A stretch of DNA of 64,000 bases, from positions 100,107 to 164,106 of IMG/VR virus record IMGVR_UViG_3300020057_000027, one strand, 5' to 3'. The stretch comes from a virus. Position numbers and translations under genes: made by a program. Each line of letters opens with the position of its first letter. Within the stretch, counting starts at the first letter, position 1. Below the pieces are notes generated by a model. It saw nothing but the letters and a program-made list of their open reading frames with translations. It did not search any database and was not told the origin of the DNA. Below, piece after piece: positions 41,401-50,550 of the stretch.

Positions 41401-43395
41401 GTGAACTTCATATTCAATGCAAAATATCCAGATATTACTTCCACTGTAACTCGTTATCAAAAAGTTGCAGAGTTTAGAGGTTATGATCCTAAAATAAATG
41501 TTGGTATAACTGATTCTGGTTATAGAATTGGTATAGCAGTTGAGCATTACTTCAATACAGCAAATTTTGCTGGAACCCTTGCTGAACAGTATGGTACATG
41601 GTCGAGAGTTGGACTCCATACTCTTAATCCAACCGGCACAATATCTAATTCATATGCACTATATGCAGAAACTTTAAATTTTGGTATAGCTGGCTCTATC
41701 ACTAATGCTTGGGGTATCTTTCAAGCATCAAACGGTGGCGGGAATACTAAGAACTATTTTGAGGGTCGTGTTGGTATTGGTGTTGCGCCTGCGACCGGAT
41801 TCTTTCTCGATGTTGCTGGAGCATTACAAGTTGCCGGTAACATTCAGTACACTCCTTCTATATTTTCTATTGCTGCAAATACTGCTGATGGTGCAGACAA
41901 TAAGAAAATTATAATTGGTGGTGGCGGTGCTGCTGGATTTGCACAAGTAGGACGTGGCGCATATCTAGAACTTGGCGGCAACGAAAGTAATTCTGGTGGT
42001 GCAACACTTTCAACTGGTGACGCTGGCGGACATCTATATCTCTACACTCGTAACAGTGCTGCTGATATTTACTTTAATGCAGGAGCAATCGGAAACTGGA
42101 AAGCATCTGGTGCAGACGGCGACCTAGTATTCAGTGGTTCAACTTCAAGAATTCATGCTGATACTGCTGATGGCGCAGACACAAAAAGACTATTACTTTG
42201 TGGTGGTGGAATTCAAGGTGATTCTAGAGGCGGTACAATATATCTCTACGGAAATGAGCACGGAAGCACCGGTTCAGTAGAAATATTAGCAGGCGGTGCA
42301 GGTTCAATCTATTTTGAAACTCTAAATGCTGTTCAGTGGCAAGTTCAAAATGCTGGACATTTAGTACCTGGCTCAAATAATACAAAAGATATTGGTAATT
42401 CTAGCTTAGGTATACGCGACATTTACTTGCGCGATCTTTTAGTTAGAGGTGCAATCACTGGCACTGCAACTAACACACTTAATATCACAACTGGTACTGT
42501 TGATGGCACAGACAACATGAGATTAGAAATATCTGGTGGTGGTGATATTGGTTCTTCTCGTGGAGCTTATATTTCTCTTTTTGGTAATGAAGAAGCTAAT
42601 ACGGGAAGAATAGATCTTGTTGCCGGTAACGTTTCTGGTGGACATATTACTATATCAACTGCCGGAGCAGAGAGATGGAGAATAATAAACTCATCAAATT
42701 CTAACTTACAGTTCAGCACAACAAACGGTTATATTTTCGCTACTACTTCTGATGGCTCGGACAGTGCTAGACTTATTCTATCGGGTGGCGGCAACGTTTT
42801 AGATACTGCTAGAGGCGGTTACATTACTATCAATGGTAATGAACATGCTGGACTTGGTGGTATTCAAATACAATCTGGAATTGGTACGGCTGGTGTTGGT
42901 ATTAACATTCAAGTTAATAGCACTACCGGAGAACTAAATCTTGGCACTAATGCTACAACAAGATTAGCTATAGATGCTAATGGTAGAACACAACATAGAG
43001 CATTTACTGGCTACACACCTTCAGGTAAATTTGAAATTCCCGTAGTAGCAAATACAACTAATGCGACTACAGCTAATCTTTATACTTTAACATTAGCAGA
43101 TAATACTACCTACATATTCACTGTAACTCTTGGCGGAAGATTTAATAGCACTACAGCCAAAGGTATTGGTGGAAAACTTAAGTTCACTGTCTATAGAAAC
43201 AATGCTGGAGCTGCTGTTATTGCTTCAGACTTGGGAGGAAGAATTAAAGAAATAGAAACCTATGGTTCTCCGGGATATGATTTTGATGTAGATGTTTCAA
43301 GTAATGATATAAGAATCAGAATTACTGGAGCGGCGGCAGAAACAGTTTCTTGGATTGGTAATATAGAATACTTAGCGGTTTCAACGGCAACATAA
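38476..43395 (+). CDS. Long tail fibre built of GGG/GNE repeat modules (1639 aa)
   Basis: The protein has nine copies of a module reading roughly (T/S)xDGADNxxLxLxGGG...RGAxIxLxGNE...GxxxLxxG, for example DGADNTYVKLAGGGDVGSSR. These alternate with fibre segments of the type GHLVPxSxxxYDIGxxxxRVxxIYA. About residues 990-1120 form a unique domain. The C-terminus (TGAAAETVSWIGNIEYLAVS) matches the end of the 35006 fibre. It is expected to trimerise as a long fibre shaft with beta-sandwich beads. The next gene encodes a fibre of the same module type with a chaperone domain. Confidence 0.8.
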   Translation: MARIRGIGQIDRNTNLVSDQLIGVESGTLDTLISTDGTQVRFVKEGTGALAYFESNKLLWTSSAGLTHVVGTNSVDGADTRTLLLSSSDSANAARGAFITLAGNEASVNPSSIFLTSGNATNSLISINATGSNGTIQLHSSNILRLTLTSGGSLEYNNNMTIHAASVDGADNQRIVINGGGNTGGIDPARGAGLQLSGNEESNPGLAQIFSGDAVGSKIQFFTPGNYPIRFWTNSTQRWDIDGSGHLVPASASAYNFGSASSPVNNVYATSIGLFAASSFSIFTNNINRWQVNSTGSFIPGASNTYDIGTDTSRVSRIYAQNELRVDAISKADADGVMSFASGTGALPYIKLQGTTGNKITAGTSDGADNTYVKLAGGGDVGSSRGATIELYGNEAPSSNNGKVLIQGGQDANGTIQLQTNNASAGINLTTGGNSANITLEGNSGGAKWLYVANDGELEFTGTTTGFIGTTTSDGADNASLYLSAGGGGAGTNASLPTRTGSLTLRGNENAFGGQVFLQGGAVASGKIRLQTNHATPTIDIEANTLVTWSFNSTGQLVQNATNGDNIIINRNGKGIFHGNNAMDLIFGDSTLGAFIVASGSTVSSEMLISTGPTVSGAALYLRAQGATAPILLQAGGATTRWSVLSSGHYVPFVGSTYDIGTTSLRVRNLYVDNIIGGAGGGSLSTLANDTFLNGRNFANSADVGLIKLSVADDTTISSASAKKIKLMNIAGSAYVGTFDYVNQSLTLAATAGVSRLIQTSATIDSRWTLDVANSRSIVGNTTSHDLYFNTTNLNRWYIDTTGRLAEDPTNGNGILLQNPTSGIEYNSASGDLYFGSIQSNDLRFYTNNSNRWRIKNTSGNLEQDVTNGGDLVFNKSSGIIRQGTVDATDTNSISLVGGGAEATSRGSYIRVSGNEHADLGKVIIQSGAVAGADIRMDVGSNANIYQLSIGNTPVDQNSGTLRTFTTRDRPTVDGVNFIFNAKYPDITSTVTRYQKVAEFRGYDPKINVGITDSGYRIGIAVEHYFNTANFAGTLAEQYGTWSRVGLHTLNPTGTISNSYALYAETLNFGIAGSITNAWGIFQASNGGGNTKNYFEGRVGIGVAPATGFFLDVAGALQVAGNIQYTPSIFSIAANTADGADNKKIIIGGGGAAGFAQVGRGAYLELGGNESNSGGATLSTGDAGGHLYLYTRNSAADIYFNAGAIGNWKASGADGDLVFSGSTSRIHADTADGADTKRLLLCGGGIQGDSRGGTIYLYGNEHGSTGSVEILAGGAGSIYFETLNAVQWQVQNAGHLVPGSNNTKDIGNSSLGIRDIYLRDLLVRGAITGTATNTLNITTGTVDGTDNMRLEISGGGDIGSSRGAYISLFGNEEANTGRIDLVAGNVSGGHITISTAGAERWRIINSSNSNLQFSTTNGYIFATTSDGSDSARLILSGGGNVLDTARGGYITINGNEHAGLGGIQIQSGIGTAGVGINIQVNSTTGELNLGTNATTRLAIDANGRTQHRAFTGYTPSGKFEIPVVANTTNATTANLYTLTLADNTTYIFTVTLGGRFNSTTAKGIGGKLKFTVYRNNAGAAVIASDLGGRIKEIETYGSPGYDFDVDVSSNDIRIRITGAAAETVSWIGNIEYLAVSTAT

Positions 43396-43396
43396 T

Positions 43397-44491
43397 ATGG
43401 CAAAGATAGTATCAAGTACAACATACATTGCTCCGACAGGTCAAAACGACTTTGCTACAAAAAAATATGTAGACGATAATGCTGGCGATGCGTCCGGTGG
43501 TATTACTTATACGCCTACTACTTATACCATTAAAGCTAATACTACCGATGGTTCTGATAATAAAAGAATTCTTATTGAGGGCGGCGGAGATTTTGCTACT
43601 GGTAGAGGTGCATATATTGGTATCTATGGTAATGAATTTGCTGGTGGAGAGGGTACATTAGAAATATATGGCGGAGATGCTACTACTGGTGGTTCTGGTA
43701 ATGTTAATATAGGAAGCAGAAGTACAACAGGAGAATTAAGACTATCTACTAATAATTCTATAAGATGGCTTGTAGATTCTGGAGGACATTATGTTCCTAA
43801 TGGAAATATTACTTCAGATATTGGAAATGGTTCTAATTATATTAGAAATCTATATATAGATTCTACCATCGGAACTAGAGTCACACTTAATCGTGGTAGT
43901 GCGTCGGCTGCATCTGCTTCAGGATTTAATGTTCAAGTTGATGGAACTACTTATGGATATTTTAGATTAAGTGATACCGATACTACATTAGATATATCAG
44001 CCAATCAAGATATGTATTTCTTTACTGGAGGTTCTGCTAGATGGTCTATAGCAGCCGCAGGTGGACTTAGAGCGGAAGCAAATAACGCATATGATATTGG
44101 CAGTTCCGGGGCCCGAGTAGCAACCATCTATGCCGTTAATGCTCTTAACACTTCAGATCAGAGATTAAAACAAGGTATCATAAGTATATCTAGTTCTGAT
44201 GCTTTAGATAAAGTATGTGGTTTAGATCCTATAAGATATACATTCAAACCAGAATATGACGATGGTTCAGCAAGAGTCCGAACAGGTTTCTTAGCACAAG
44301 AGGTAATAGATGAAATTCCTGAAGCAGTAGTAGCTGGAGACTCTAATAATAATTTAGAATTTGGTGATGAGGGCTTTGAAGCTTGGTCAATGCAAACTGA
44401 TCATATCATTCCATATCTAGTTGGAGCTATTAAGAAACTTAAAGAAGAACTTGAAGCCGCTAAAGCAAGAATAACAGTATTGGAGAATTAA
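43397..44491 (+). CDS. Tail fibre with C-terminal S74 self-cleaving chaperone
   Basis: 364 residues. One GGG/GNE module (DGSDNKRILIEGGGDFATGR) and YDIG segments form the fibre part. From S253 (SDQRLKQ) to the end is a peptidase S74 intramolecular chaperone domain with the Ser253/Lys258 pair used for autocleavage in this family. The following LDPIRYTFKPEY and TGFLAQEVIDEIPEAV are typical. A C-terminal coiled coil ends the protein. The chaperone assists trimer folding and is normally released. Confidence 0.88.
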   Translation: MAKIVSSTTYIAPTGQNDFATKKYVDDNAGDASGGITYTPTTYTIKANTTDGSDNKRILIEGGGDFATGRGAYIGIYGNEFAGGEGTLEIYGGDATTGGSGNVNIGSRSTTGELRLSTNNSIRWLVDSGGHYVPNGNITSDIGNGSNYIRNLYIDSTIGTRVTLNRGSASAASASGFNVQVDGTTYGYFRLSDTDTTLDISANQDMYFFTGGSARWSIAAAGGLRAEANNAYDIGSSGARVATIYAVNALNTSDQRLKQGIISISSSDALDKVCGLDPIRYTFKPEYDDGSARVRTGFLAQEVIDEIPEAVVAGDSNNNLEFGDEGFEAWSMQTDHIIPYLVGAIKKLKEELEAAKARITVLEN

Positions 44492-44492
44492 T

Positions 44493-44696
44493 ATGCCACT
44501 AGCACCTAATACATGGCCACTACCGTATACCGCATCATATAGAATGGTTTTTGATAGTGAGAACAGACCATCTTATTATGACATAACTATTACAGATAAT
44601 TCCACAAATGAATCGGTGTCTGCCCAGACTAGTAATGCAGACCCTTTGGAATTAAACAAAACAATAAAAGACTTAGCAGATTTACTATATCCATAG
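44493..44696 (+). CDS. Hypothetical small protein of the fibre cluster
   Basis: 67 residues starting one base after the fibre gene. Beta-like with ASYRMVFDSENRPSYYDITI. Position suggests a fibre accessory protein; no family recognised. Confidence 0.6.
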   Translation: MPLAPNTWPLPYTASYRMVFDSENRPSYYDITITDNSTNESVSAQTSNADPLELNKTIKDLADLLYP

Positions 44697-44710
44697 TGGC
44701 TACAAGTTTT

Positions 44711-44718
44711 AATAAATA
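44711..44718 (+). promoter_or_regulatory. Variant late promoter AATAAATA
   Basis: Fits the NNTAAATA series; 29 bp before the next ATG. Confidence 0.4.
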
Positions 44719-44747
44719 ATGTAAGATCATTACTTAGGAGACTAATC

Positions 44748-44978
44748 ATGGCAAGACAGAGCGTAGCTATTACACCGAATAACGGTGCAGATCTAGCAAG
44801 ACCCATTACTTCACTGTATGTTGGGGGCGCTGGTGACATCACACTTGAACTAGTCAAAGATGTGCCAGGTGGTACTCAACTTAAATCAGTTCCTGCTGGT
44901 ACATACCTAGAGAATCTAGTCATTAGAAAAATATACGCCACTGGAACAACTGCCACATTTCTAGTGGGGTTCTTTTAA
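44748..44978 (+). CDS. Spike-base-like small virion protein
   Basis: 76 residues with AGGAG upstream. The order DLARPITSLYVGGAGDITLE, VKDVPGGTQLKSVPAGTYLE and IYATGTTATFLVGFF fits small proteins annotated as spike base protein (RCAP_Rcc01079 type) in gene transfer agents and phages: a short beta barrel at a virion surface. Its stop overlaps the holin start (TAATG). Confidence 0.6.
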   Translation: MARQSVAITPNNGADLARPITSLYVGGAGDITLELVKDVPGGTQLKSVPAGTYLENLVIRKIYATGTTATFLVGFF

Positions 44979-45481
44979 TGTCAATAAAATCTTATTTCAA
45001 TATTGTTTCTGATGTATTTGAGTTAGTAGATCTCAAAATCTTCTTAACTAAAGTATTACTATTAATCACTGCTTTTCTTGCTCCTATATCAAGCATCATC
45101 TTTGGAGTAGTTTTTCTTGTTGCTTGCGATCTTATCACTGGTGTCATAGCTGCTTTCAAAAAGAAAGAAAAGATTACAAGCTCAAAGCTATCAAGAACTA
45201 TATCCAAACTTCTTGTGTATTTTGTTACTATAGTTGTCTGTAGAATAATTAATGAGTATTTGTTATTTGGGGCTGATGTTGTTCCTCTAACCTCAATGGT
45301 TACTAGCTATATTGCATTAACAGAATTAAAATCTATTCTTGAGAATCTTGATAAGATGACTAAAGGAAAGATGAGTGCATTGGGTGCTATTATGAGAGCA
45401 TTATCAAATGAAAGATTTAGATCCAACGGCAACGGCGCATCAACACCAAAAAGAATTAAAGATAAACCAAAGAGAAAATAA
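44978..45481 (+). CDS. Phage holin (PF05105-like)
   Basis: 167 residues. Hydrophobic segments lie at about 22-45, 46-66, 78-100 and perhaps 105-125. The family motif ACDLITGVIAAFKKKEKITS (membrane helix, D-x-I-T-G, basic loop, S-S-K) is that of the holin 4 family, followed by SKLSRTISKLLVYF. The C-terminus is strongly basic. It should oligomerise in the inner membrane to time lysis. No endolysin gene is seen nearby. Confidence 0.8.
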   Translation: MSIKSYFNIVSDVFELVDLKIFLTKVLLLITAFLAPISSIIFGVVFLVACDLITGVIAAFKKKEKITSSKLSRTISKLLVYFVTIVVCRIINEYLLFGADVVPLTSMVTSYIALTELKSILENLDKMTKGKMSALGAIMRALSNERFRSNGNGASTPKRIKDKPKRK

Positions 45482-45483
45482 CC

Positions 45484-46446
45484 ATGCCACTTCCAGCTAC
45501 CAGAGTTGATTTAATAGAGTGGTGCCTGAGAAAGTTGGGTGCTCCTGTTATTGAATTAAATTTGGATGAAGATCAAATTGAAGACCGCATAGATGAAGGT
45601 CTAGCGTATTTTCGTGACTATCATTTTGATGGTGTAGAGCGTTGTTATCTTAAACATCAAATCACCGCATCAAGTTTTGTAATCACTGGAGCTCCTGTTG
45701 GAGTTTTTGAAAAAAGACAAGTATTGAAGGGAAACACAAGCAATGCTACAGCGTATTTTTATGATGTTGTTGGCCTTAATGTGCGCTTTATTACTGCGGC
45801 TGGAAGCTTTACGCCAGGAGAAACAGTCACCAATCAAACTACCGCCGGCACATTCGTTATTTCTAATACTCCCAATGCAATCGTTATTGGAGATATAGAT
45901 ACAAAATCTATTCCAGTTGGTGATAGAGTAATCAGTGTTACCGATATATTACCTCCACAGAGTTCTTCGCTTGGTGGAAATATGGGTGGTATATTTGACT
46001 TTCAATATCAATGGGCATTGAACAATATGTTCAGCATGGCTTCTACTGATTTAATTACCTACGATATTTACAAAACATATATTGCTACTTGGGAATTTCT
46101 ATTCAGAGGTAAAAAGGGTTTACGTTTTAATAGAAAAACAGATACGCTTTATATTGATATCAATGATTACATGGTAGACCAATTTGTAATTATAGAAGCA
46201 TGGGTAGCATTAGATCCAGAACAATATAAAGAAGTCTACGGAGATGAAATTGTTAGAGAGTATTGCTACAACTTAATCAAAGAACAGTGGGGAAATAACC
46301 TCAAAAAGTTTTCGGGTATTCAACTTCCAGGCGGGATAACTCTCAACGGACAAGTAATCTACGATGAAGCACAAAGAGATTTAGAAAAACTCAGAGAGCG
46401 TATTCGTAAAGAGTTTGAGTTGCCACCTGATTTTATGGTTGGATAA
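45484..46446 (+). CDS. gp13: Head completion / neck protein gp13
   Basis: 320 residues (T4 309). The N-terminus LRKLGAPVIELNLDEDQIED followed by YFRDYHFDGVERCYL and the C-terminus LPGGITLNGQVIYDEAQRDL match T4 gp13 (RRLGAPIINVELTPDQI..., LPGGVTVDGQRLIEEA). Residues about 72-130 are a small inserted beta domain (VLKGNTSNATAYFYDVVGLN). It seals the portal vertex after packaging together with gp14. Confidence 0.9.
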   Translation: MPLPATRVDLIEWCLRKLGAPVIELNLDEDQIEDRIDEGLAYFRDYHFDGVERCYLKHQITASSFVITGAPVGVFEKRQVLKGNTSNATAYFYDVVGLNVRFITAAGSFTPGETVTNQTTAGTFVISNTPNAIVIGDIDTKSIPVGDRVISVTDILPPQSSSLGGNMGGIFDFQYQWALNNMFSMASTDLITYDIYKTYIATWEFLFRGKKGLRFNRKTDTLYIDINDYMVDQFVIIEAWVALDPEQYKEVYGDEIVREYCYNLIKEQWGNNLKKFSGIQLPGGITLNGQVIYDEAQRDLEKLRERIRKEFELPPDFMVG

Positions 46447-46451
46447 TAGGG

Positions 46452-46459
46452 CATAAATA
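46452..46459 (+). promoter_or_regulatory. Variant late promoter CATAAATA
   Basis: Near-consensus late element between gp13 and gp14. Confidence 0.5.
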
Positions 46460-46487
46460 CCCTATAGCAACAATTTAAGGTGGAACC

Positions 46488-47345
46488 GTGGGAACCAATC
46501 GTTACTTCAATCTATTTAATCCGCGATCAGAACAAAATCTGGTTGACGATCTCAATCGTGAGGCCATACAAATACATGGCATAGATTGTGTGTACCTTCC
46601 AAGATCAAACCAAAAAATAGATCTAGTATTAGGTGAAGATGTTCTCTCTAAATTTGATGACGTATATGATATAGAAGTGTACATTAAAAACGTAGATGGC
46701 TTTGAAGGTCAAGGAACTTTAATGAACAAGTTCGGGATTGATATCAAAGATCAGATCACTTTAACTATTTCACGCACAAGATTTAACGATGTAGTAGGAA
46801 CAGAATTAGAAAGACCAAGAGAAGGTGATTTAATTTACTTTCCTCTAAACAATGCACTATTAGAAATTAGATATGTAGAACATGAAAGTGTATTTTATAA
46901 TCTTGGCGAAAGATATGTTTACGAATTAAAATGTGAACAGTATGCTTTCTCACATGAAGAAGTTAAAACTGGAGTTGATGCAATTGATGAAATTGCTGAT
47001 ATAGCGGCATCAAGTATATTCTTAAAACTTGGAGTTGGTGTTGGTACTTTTCAACAAGGCGAAATTGTTTATCAAGGTTTAGATCTATTAGAAGCAGATG
47101 CAAAAGCTACTGTTATTCAAGCAATCTTTCCTGCTGGACAACTTCAAGTTAAAGATATTTTTGGTGTGTTTGATCCTACTAACGGCCCAGTTAAAGGTGT
47201 TAAAAGTGCCGCTTCATATTCTCTAACATCTCTTAATACTCAAGCTATTAGTGATCCATTAGCAGAGAATGTTCCTATTCAGACAGAGAGTGATTCTATT
47301 ATAGATTTCACTGAGAACAATCCATTTTCTGAGGATGACTTCTAA
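46488..47345 (+). CDS. gp14: Neck protein gp14 (GTG start)
   Basis: 285 residues (T4 256). GTG 46488 is used with AAGGTGGA upstream. Typical gp14 segments: REAIQIHGIDCVYLPRSNQK, LVLGEDVLSKF, GFEGQGTLMNKFGIDIKDQI, GDLIYFPLNNALLEI. The C-terminal ENNPFSEDDF parallels the T4 end. It works with gp13 to form the neck that joins head and tail. Confidence 0.9.
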   Translation: MGTNRYFNLFNPRSEQNLVDDLNREAIQIHGIDCVYLPRSNQKIDLVLGEDVLSKFDDVYDIEVYIKNVDGFEGQGTLMNKFGIDIKDQITLTISRTRFNDVVGTELERPREGDLIYFPLNNALLEIRYVEHESVFYNLGERYVYELKCEQYAFSHEEVKTGVDAIDEIADIAASSIFLKLGVGVGTFQQGEIVYQGLDLLEADAKATVIQAIFPAGQLQVKDIFGVFDPTNGPVKGVKSAASYSLTSLNTQAISDPLAENVPIQTESDSIIDFTENNPFSEDDF

Positions 47346-48238
47346 TGTTTGGCAATATATTCTACCATAGAACAATGAGAAAAGTTGTTTCAGTGTTTGG
47401 TTCACTGTTCAATGATATCTCTATTGTAAGAAGAGACGCACAAGGTAAAGAGATCAAGCGTATTAAAGTCCCTTTGGCTTACGGTCCAAAAGAAAGATAC
47501 TTATCAAGAACATCTAAAGAGCCAGATTTCAATCAAGGTTATACAATAGAACTTCCACGTTTAGCTTTTCAAATTGTTTCATTCAATTATGATGGAGCAA
47601 GAAAACTAAACACAATGCATAGAAATAAAAAGGCTATTGCAGGCGATGGTTCACATGTGAACAGACAGTACAATCCAGTGTCGTACAAGCTCGGCCTAGA
47701 GCTTTACGTGCTTGCTAAGTACATAGATGATGCTAACCAGATCATAGAACAAATACTTCCTTGGTTCACTCCTGACTATACTGTAACTATTAAAGCTATA
47801 CCAGAAGTAAATCTTATTGATGACGTTCCAATCACTCTCCAAGCTGTTTCTATGGCTGATAACTATGAAGAAGATTGGCTAACAAGAAGAGATATTATTT
47901 GGACTCTAAATTTTGAAGTTAAGACTTTATTCTATGGGCCAGTAAAACCAGAAGATGTTATTACAAAAATACAAACAGATATTCTTGTTGGGCCTATTGG
48001 AAATTCTGTTCAAGATCAAATAGCAAGAAACGCAACACCTAGATCGGCACGACATTTAATTGAAGCTCTTCCTGGAGAAACTTTTGAAGATGATTTTGGA
48101 TTCAGTGAAAGCTATACTGAATATACAGACAATAAGAAGTTTAATCCTGAGACTGGATTAGATGAAGACATTGTATTAAAAATAAAAACTGAAATTTTAC
48201 ATACTGGCGAGCAATTTGGGAAACCAAAAATTATTTAA
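47345..48238 (+). CDS. gp15: Tail completion / sheath stabiliser gp15
   Basis: 297 residues (T4 272). The start MFGNIFYHRTMRKVVSVFGS and the segments VPLAYGPKERYLSRT, YNPVSYKLGLELYVLAKYID and QIIEQILPWFTPDY align with T4 gp15. It caps the tail tube and sheath at the head-proximal end. Its start overlaps the gp14 stop (TAATG). Confidence 0.9.
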   Translation: MFGNIFYHRTMRKVVSVFGSLFNDISIVRRDAQGKEIKRIKVPLAYGPKERYLSRTSKEPDFNQGYTIELPRLAFQIVSFNYDGARKLNTMHRNKKAIAGDGSHVNRQYNPVSYKLGLELYVLAKYIDDANQIIEQILPWFTPDYTVTIKAIPEVNLIDDVPITLQAVSMADNYEEDWLTRRDIIWTLNFEVKTLFYGPVKPEDVITKIQTDILVGPIGNSVQDQIARNATPRSARHLIEALPGETFEDDFGFSESYTEYTDNKKFNPETGLDEDIVLKIKTEILHTGEQFGKPKII

Positions 48239-48246
48239 GGTGATAT

Positions 48247-48801
48247 ATGAGTGACGATATTATAAAAGATAATGATCAGGAATTTAATCAGTTTGTAGCA
48301 ACTGAAGACGATCTTCGTGCTATTACTGGAAATACTTTACCTGTTATTTCTTCTGAGAAAACAGAAGAGACTAAACTTCCTACGGCAGCTAAAGACGGCT
48401 CACCATTAGTGCCGGTAATATTTGAAGAAGCTGTGCCGGTATTAGCACCAAAGAAAGATACACATACTGAAGAGGTTGAAACAGACTATAAGTATGTGAG
48501 AGATAATCTATACACAATTACTGAACGATCTGTTGAAGCACTAAACAATCTATCTCAGATTGCTAACGCAAGCCAACATCCTAGAGCTTTTGAAGTTTTA
48601 AGTTTGTTAGTTAAAACAATTGCTGATGCACAGAAAGACTTGATGACCATGCACAAAGATAAGGTTAAGATCGAAAATGAGAAAGCAAAACAAATTTCTG
48701 ACACTGGTCCTGAAGTTGTCAACAATAATTTATTTGTTGGTACGACTACTCAACTGGATGAGATCATAAAGAAAATGGGGTTAGTCAAGAAAGATGCCTA
48801 G
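48247..48801 (+). CDS. gp16: Terminase small subunit gp16
   Basis: 184 residues (T4 164). The N-terminal third is disordered and charged. The core, with RDNLYTITERSVEALNNLSQ, HPRAFEVLSLLVKTIADAQK and VVNNNLFVGTTTQLDEIIKK, matches the coiled-coil core and tail of T4 gp16. It regulates DNA recognition and the motor activity of gp17. It overlaps gp17 by 8 bases, as often in this family. Confidence 0.9.
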   Translation: MSDDIIKDNDQEFNQFVATEDDLRAITGNTLPVISSEKTEETKLPTAAKDGSPLVPVIFEEAVPVLAPKKDTHTEEVETDYKYVRDNLYTITERSVEALNNLSQIANASQHPRAFEVLSLLVKTIADAQKDLMTMHKDKVKIENEKAKQISDTGPEVVNNNLFVGTTTQLDEIIKKMGLVKKDA

Positions 48802-50521
48802 ATATAATCCACAGACTATGCGGCACTACAAAGGTAATCCTAACCTTAAGTGCGCTGGCGTTCAAATGGCTTATACTACCGATCAAATTGCGGAGCGTAT
48901 TAAATGCACCAATGATCCATTATATTTCATTCAGACTTACATGAAGATCGTTCACGTGGATAGAGGACTTGTGTCTTTTGATCTATATGACTTTCAAAAA
49001 ACATTACTTCAAGCATATATTGATGAACGTTTTGTTATTGCAAAACTACCAAGGCAGGTAGGAAAATCTACTGTAACAATTGCTTACATCATGTGGACTG
49101 TATTATTTGGTCCGATGCAAAATATTGCTGTGCTTGCTAACAAGGCTCAGATTGCTAGAGATATTTTAGCTAAACTTCAATTAGCTTTTGAACATATACC
49201 ACTATGGATGCAACAAGGTATCGTATCGTGGAACAGAGGTTCTATTGAATTAGAAAATGGTTCAAAAGTTGTTGCTGCTTCTACTGCTAAAAGTTCTATT
49301 CGTGGTAACACATATAATATTATTTTCTTGGACGAGTTTGCTTTCGTACCACAAAATATTGCTAACGAGTTTATTACTTCTGTATATCCTACTATTTCTT
49401 CAGGTACTACAACAAAACTATTCATGGTATCAACACCGAATGGTATGAATTTATTTTATGATTATTGGGAAGCTGCTCTAGCAAAAGAAAATCTTTATAA
49501 ACCTATTGAAGCTCATTGGTCGGTTGTTCCTGGACGTGATGCTAAGTGGGCTGAAGACCAAATTAAACAATTAGGACAAGAAAAATTTAATCAAGAATTT
49601 AATTGCGAATTCTTAGGTTCTGTGAATACGCTTATTGTTCCATCTAAAATGATGTCACTGGGAACTAGAAAAAGAGAACCTCTTCATAAAATTAATGATA
49701 TAGACATTTACGAATTCCCACAAGAAAAACATATCTATATGACCATTGTGGATACCGCAGAAGGACAAAATTTAGATTATTCTGCTATGACTGTGATTGA
49801 TGTTACCGAAGCTCCTTATAGGGTGGTAGCAAAATACAGAAATAACAAAGTATCTCCAATGATGCTACCCAATATCATATATAACGTGGCCACTAAATAT
49901 AACACATCGCATGTATTGATTGAAACAAATAATATCGGAAGTCAAGTAGCAGAAACTTTACACTCAGATCTAGAATACGAAAACATCTTTTCTACTACTA
50001 ATATGGGGAGAGGAGGTCAAAGAATCTCGGCAGGGTTTAAGAAAAACGCTAAGTTAGGAGTAAAGACCACGGCCCCAATTAAATCTTTAGGGTGTTCAAA
50101 CCTTAAAAGTATAATTGAAAATGATCAACTATTAATCCACGACAAAGATACTATTAAAGAGTTAGCCGCTTTCGTAGCAACTAAAAAAAGCTTTGCCGCA
50201 GGGGCAGGTCATAATGATGACTTGGTTATGTGTTTAGTTCTTTTTGGTTGGTTAGCTACTCAGCCCGTCTTCAAGGAATTGACAGACGTGGATATACGAA
50301 AGAACATGGCTGACCAGAAAGAAGAGAGTATGAGAGAAGAGATGCTTCCCTTTGGAATTATCGCTTCAAGTGAAGACCATGTTAAAGCTGTTGAGACTTT
50401 CAAAGATAATGACGGAACTAATTGGGAAGTTGTTAATGAGTGGGAAGAGAGCAAAAGATCATGGAATGAGTTTGACTATACCGGAAAAGACGATCAAGAT
50501 GAGAGTTTTGAAGACTGGTAA
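48794..50521 (+). CDS. gp17: Terminase large subunit gp17
   Basis: 575 residues (T4 610). ATPase: Walker A PRQVGKST around residues 86-93 with K91, Walker B IIFLDEF with D180 and catalytic E181, and coupling segment FMVSTPNGMNLFYDYW. Nuclease (RNase H fold): D320 in VDTAEG, E377 in LIETNNIGSQ, and D475/D476 in HNDDLV, corresponding to the T4 Asp-Glu-Asp set. The enzyme packages and cuts genome concatemers at the portal. Confidence 0.96.
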   Translation: MPRYNPQTMRHYKGNPNLKCAGVQMAYTTDQIAERIKCTNDPLYFIQTYMKIVHVDRGLVSFDLYDFQKTLLQAYIDERFVIAKLPRQVGKSTVTIAYIMWTVLFGPMQNIAVLANKAQIARDILAKLQLAFEHIPLWMQQGIVSWNRGSIELENGSKVVAASTAKSSIRGNTYNIIFLDEFAFVPQNIANEFITSVYPTISSGTTTKLFMVSTPNGMNLFYDYWEAALAKENLYKPIEAHWSVVPGRDAKWAEDQIKQLGQEKFNQEFNCEFLGSVNTLIVPSKMMSLGTRKREPLHKINDIDIYEFPQEKHIYMTIVDTAEGQNLDYSAMTVIDVTEAPYRVVAKYRNNKVSPMMLPNIIYNVATKYNTSHVLIETNNIGSQVAETLHSDLEYENIFSTTNMGRGGQRISAGFKKNAKLGVKTTAPIKSLGCSNLKSIIENDQLLIHDKDTIKELAAFVATKKSFAAGAGHNDDLVMCLVLFGWLATQPVFKELTDVDIRKNMADQKEESMREEMLPFGIIASSEDHVKAVETFKDNDGTNWEVVNEWEESKRSWNEFDYTGKDDQDESFEDW

Positions 50522-50550
50522 TATTTGGAATATTATAAAGACAGTAAAAT

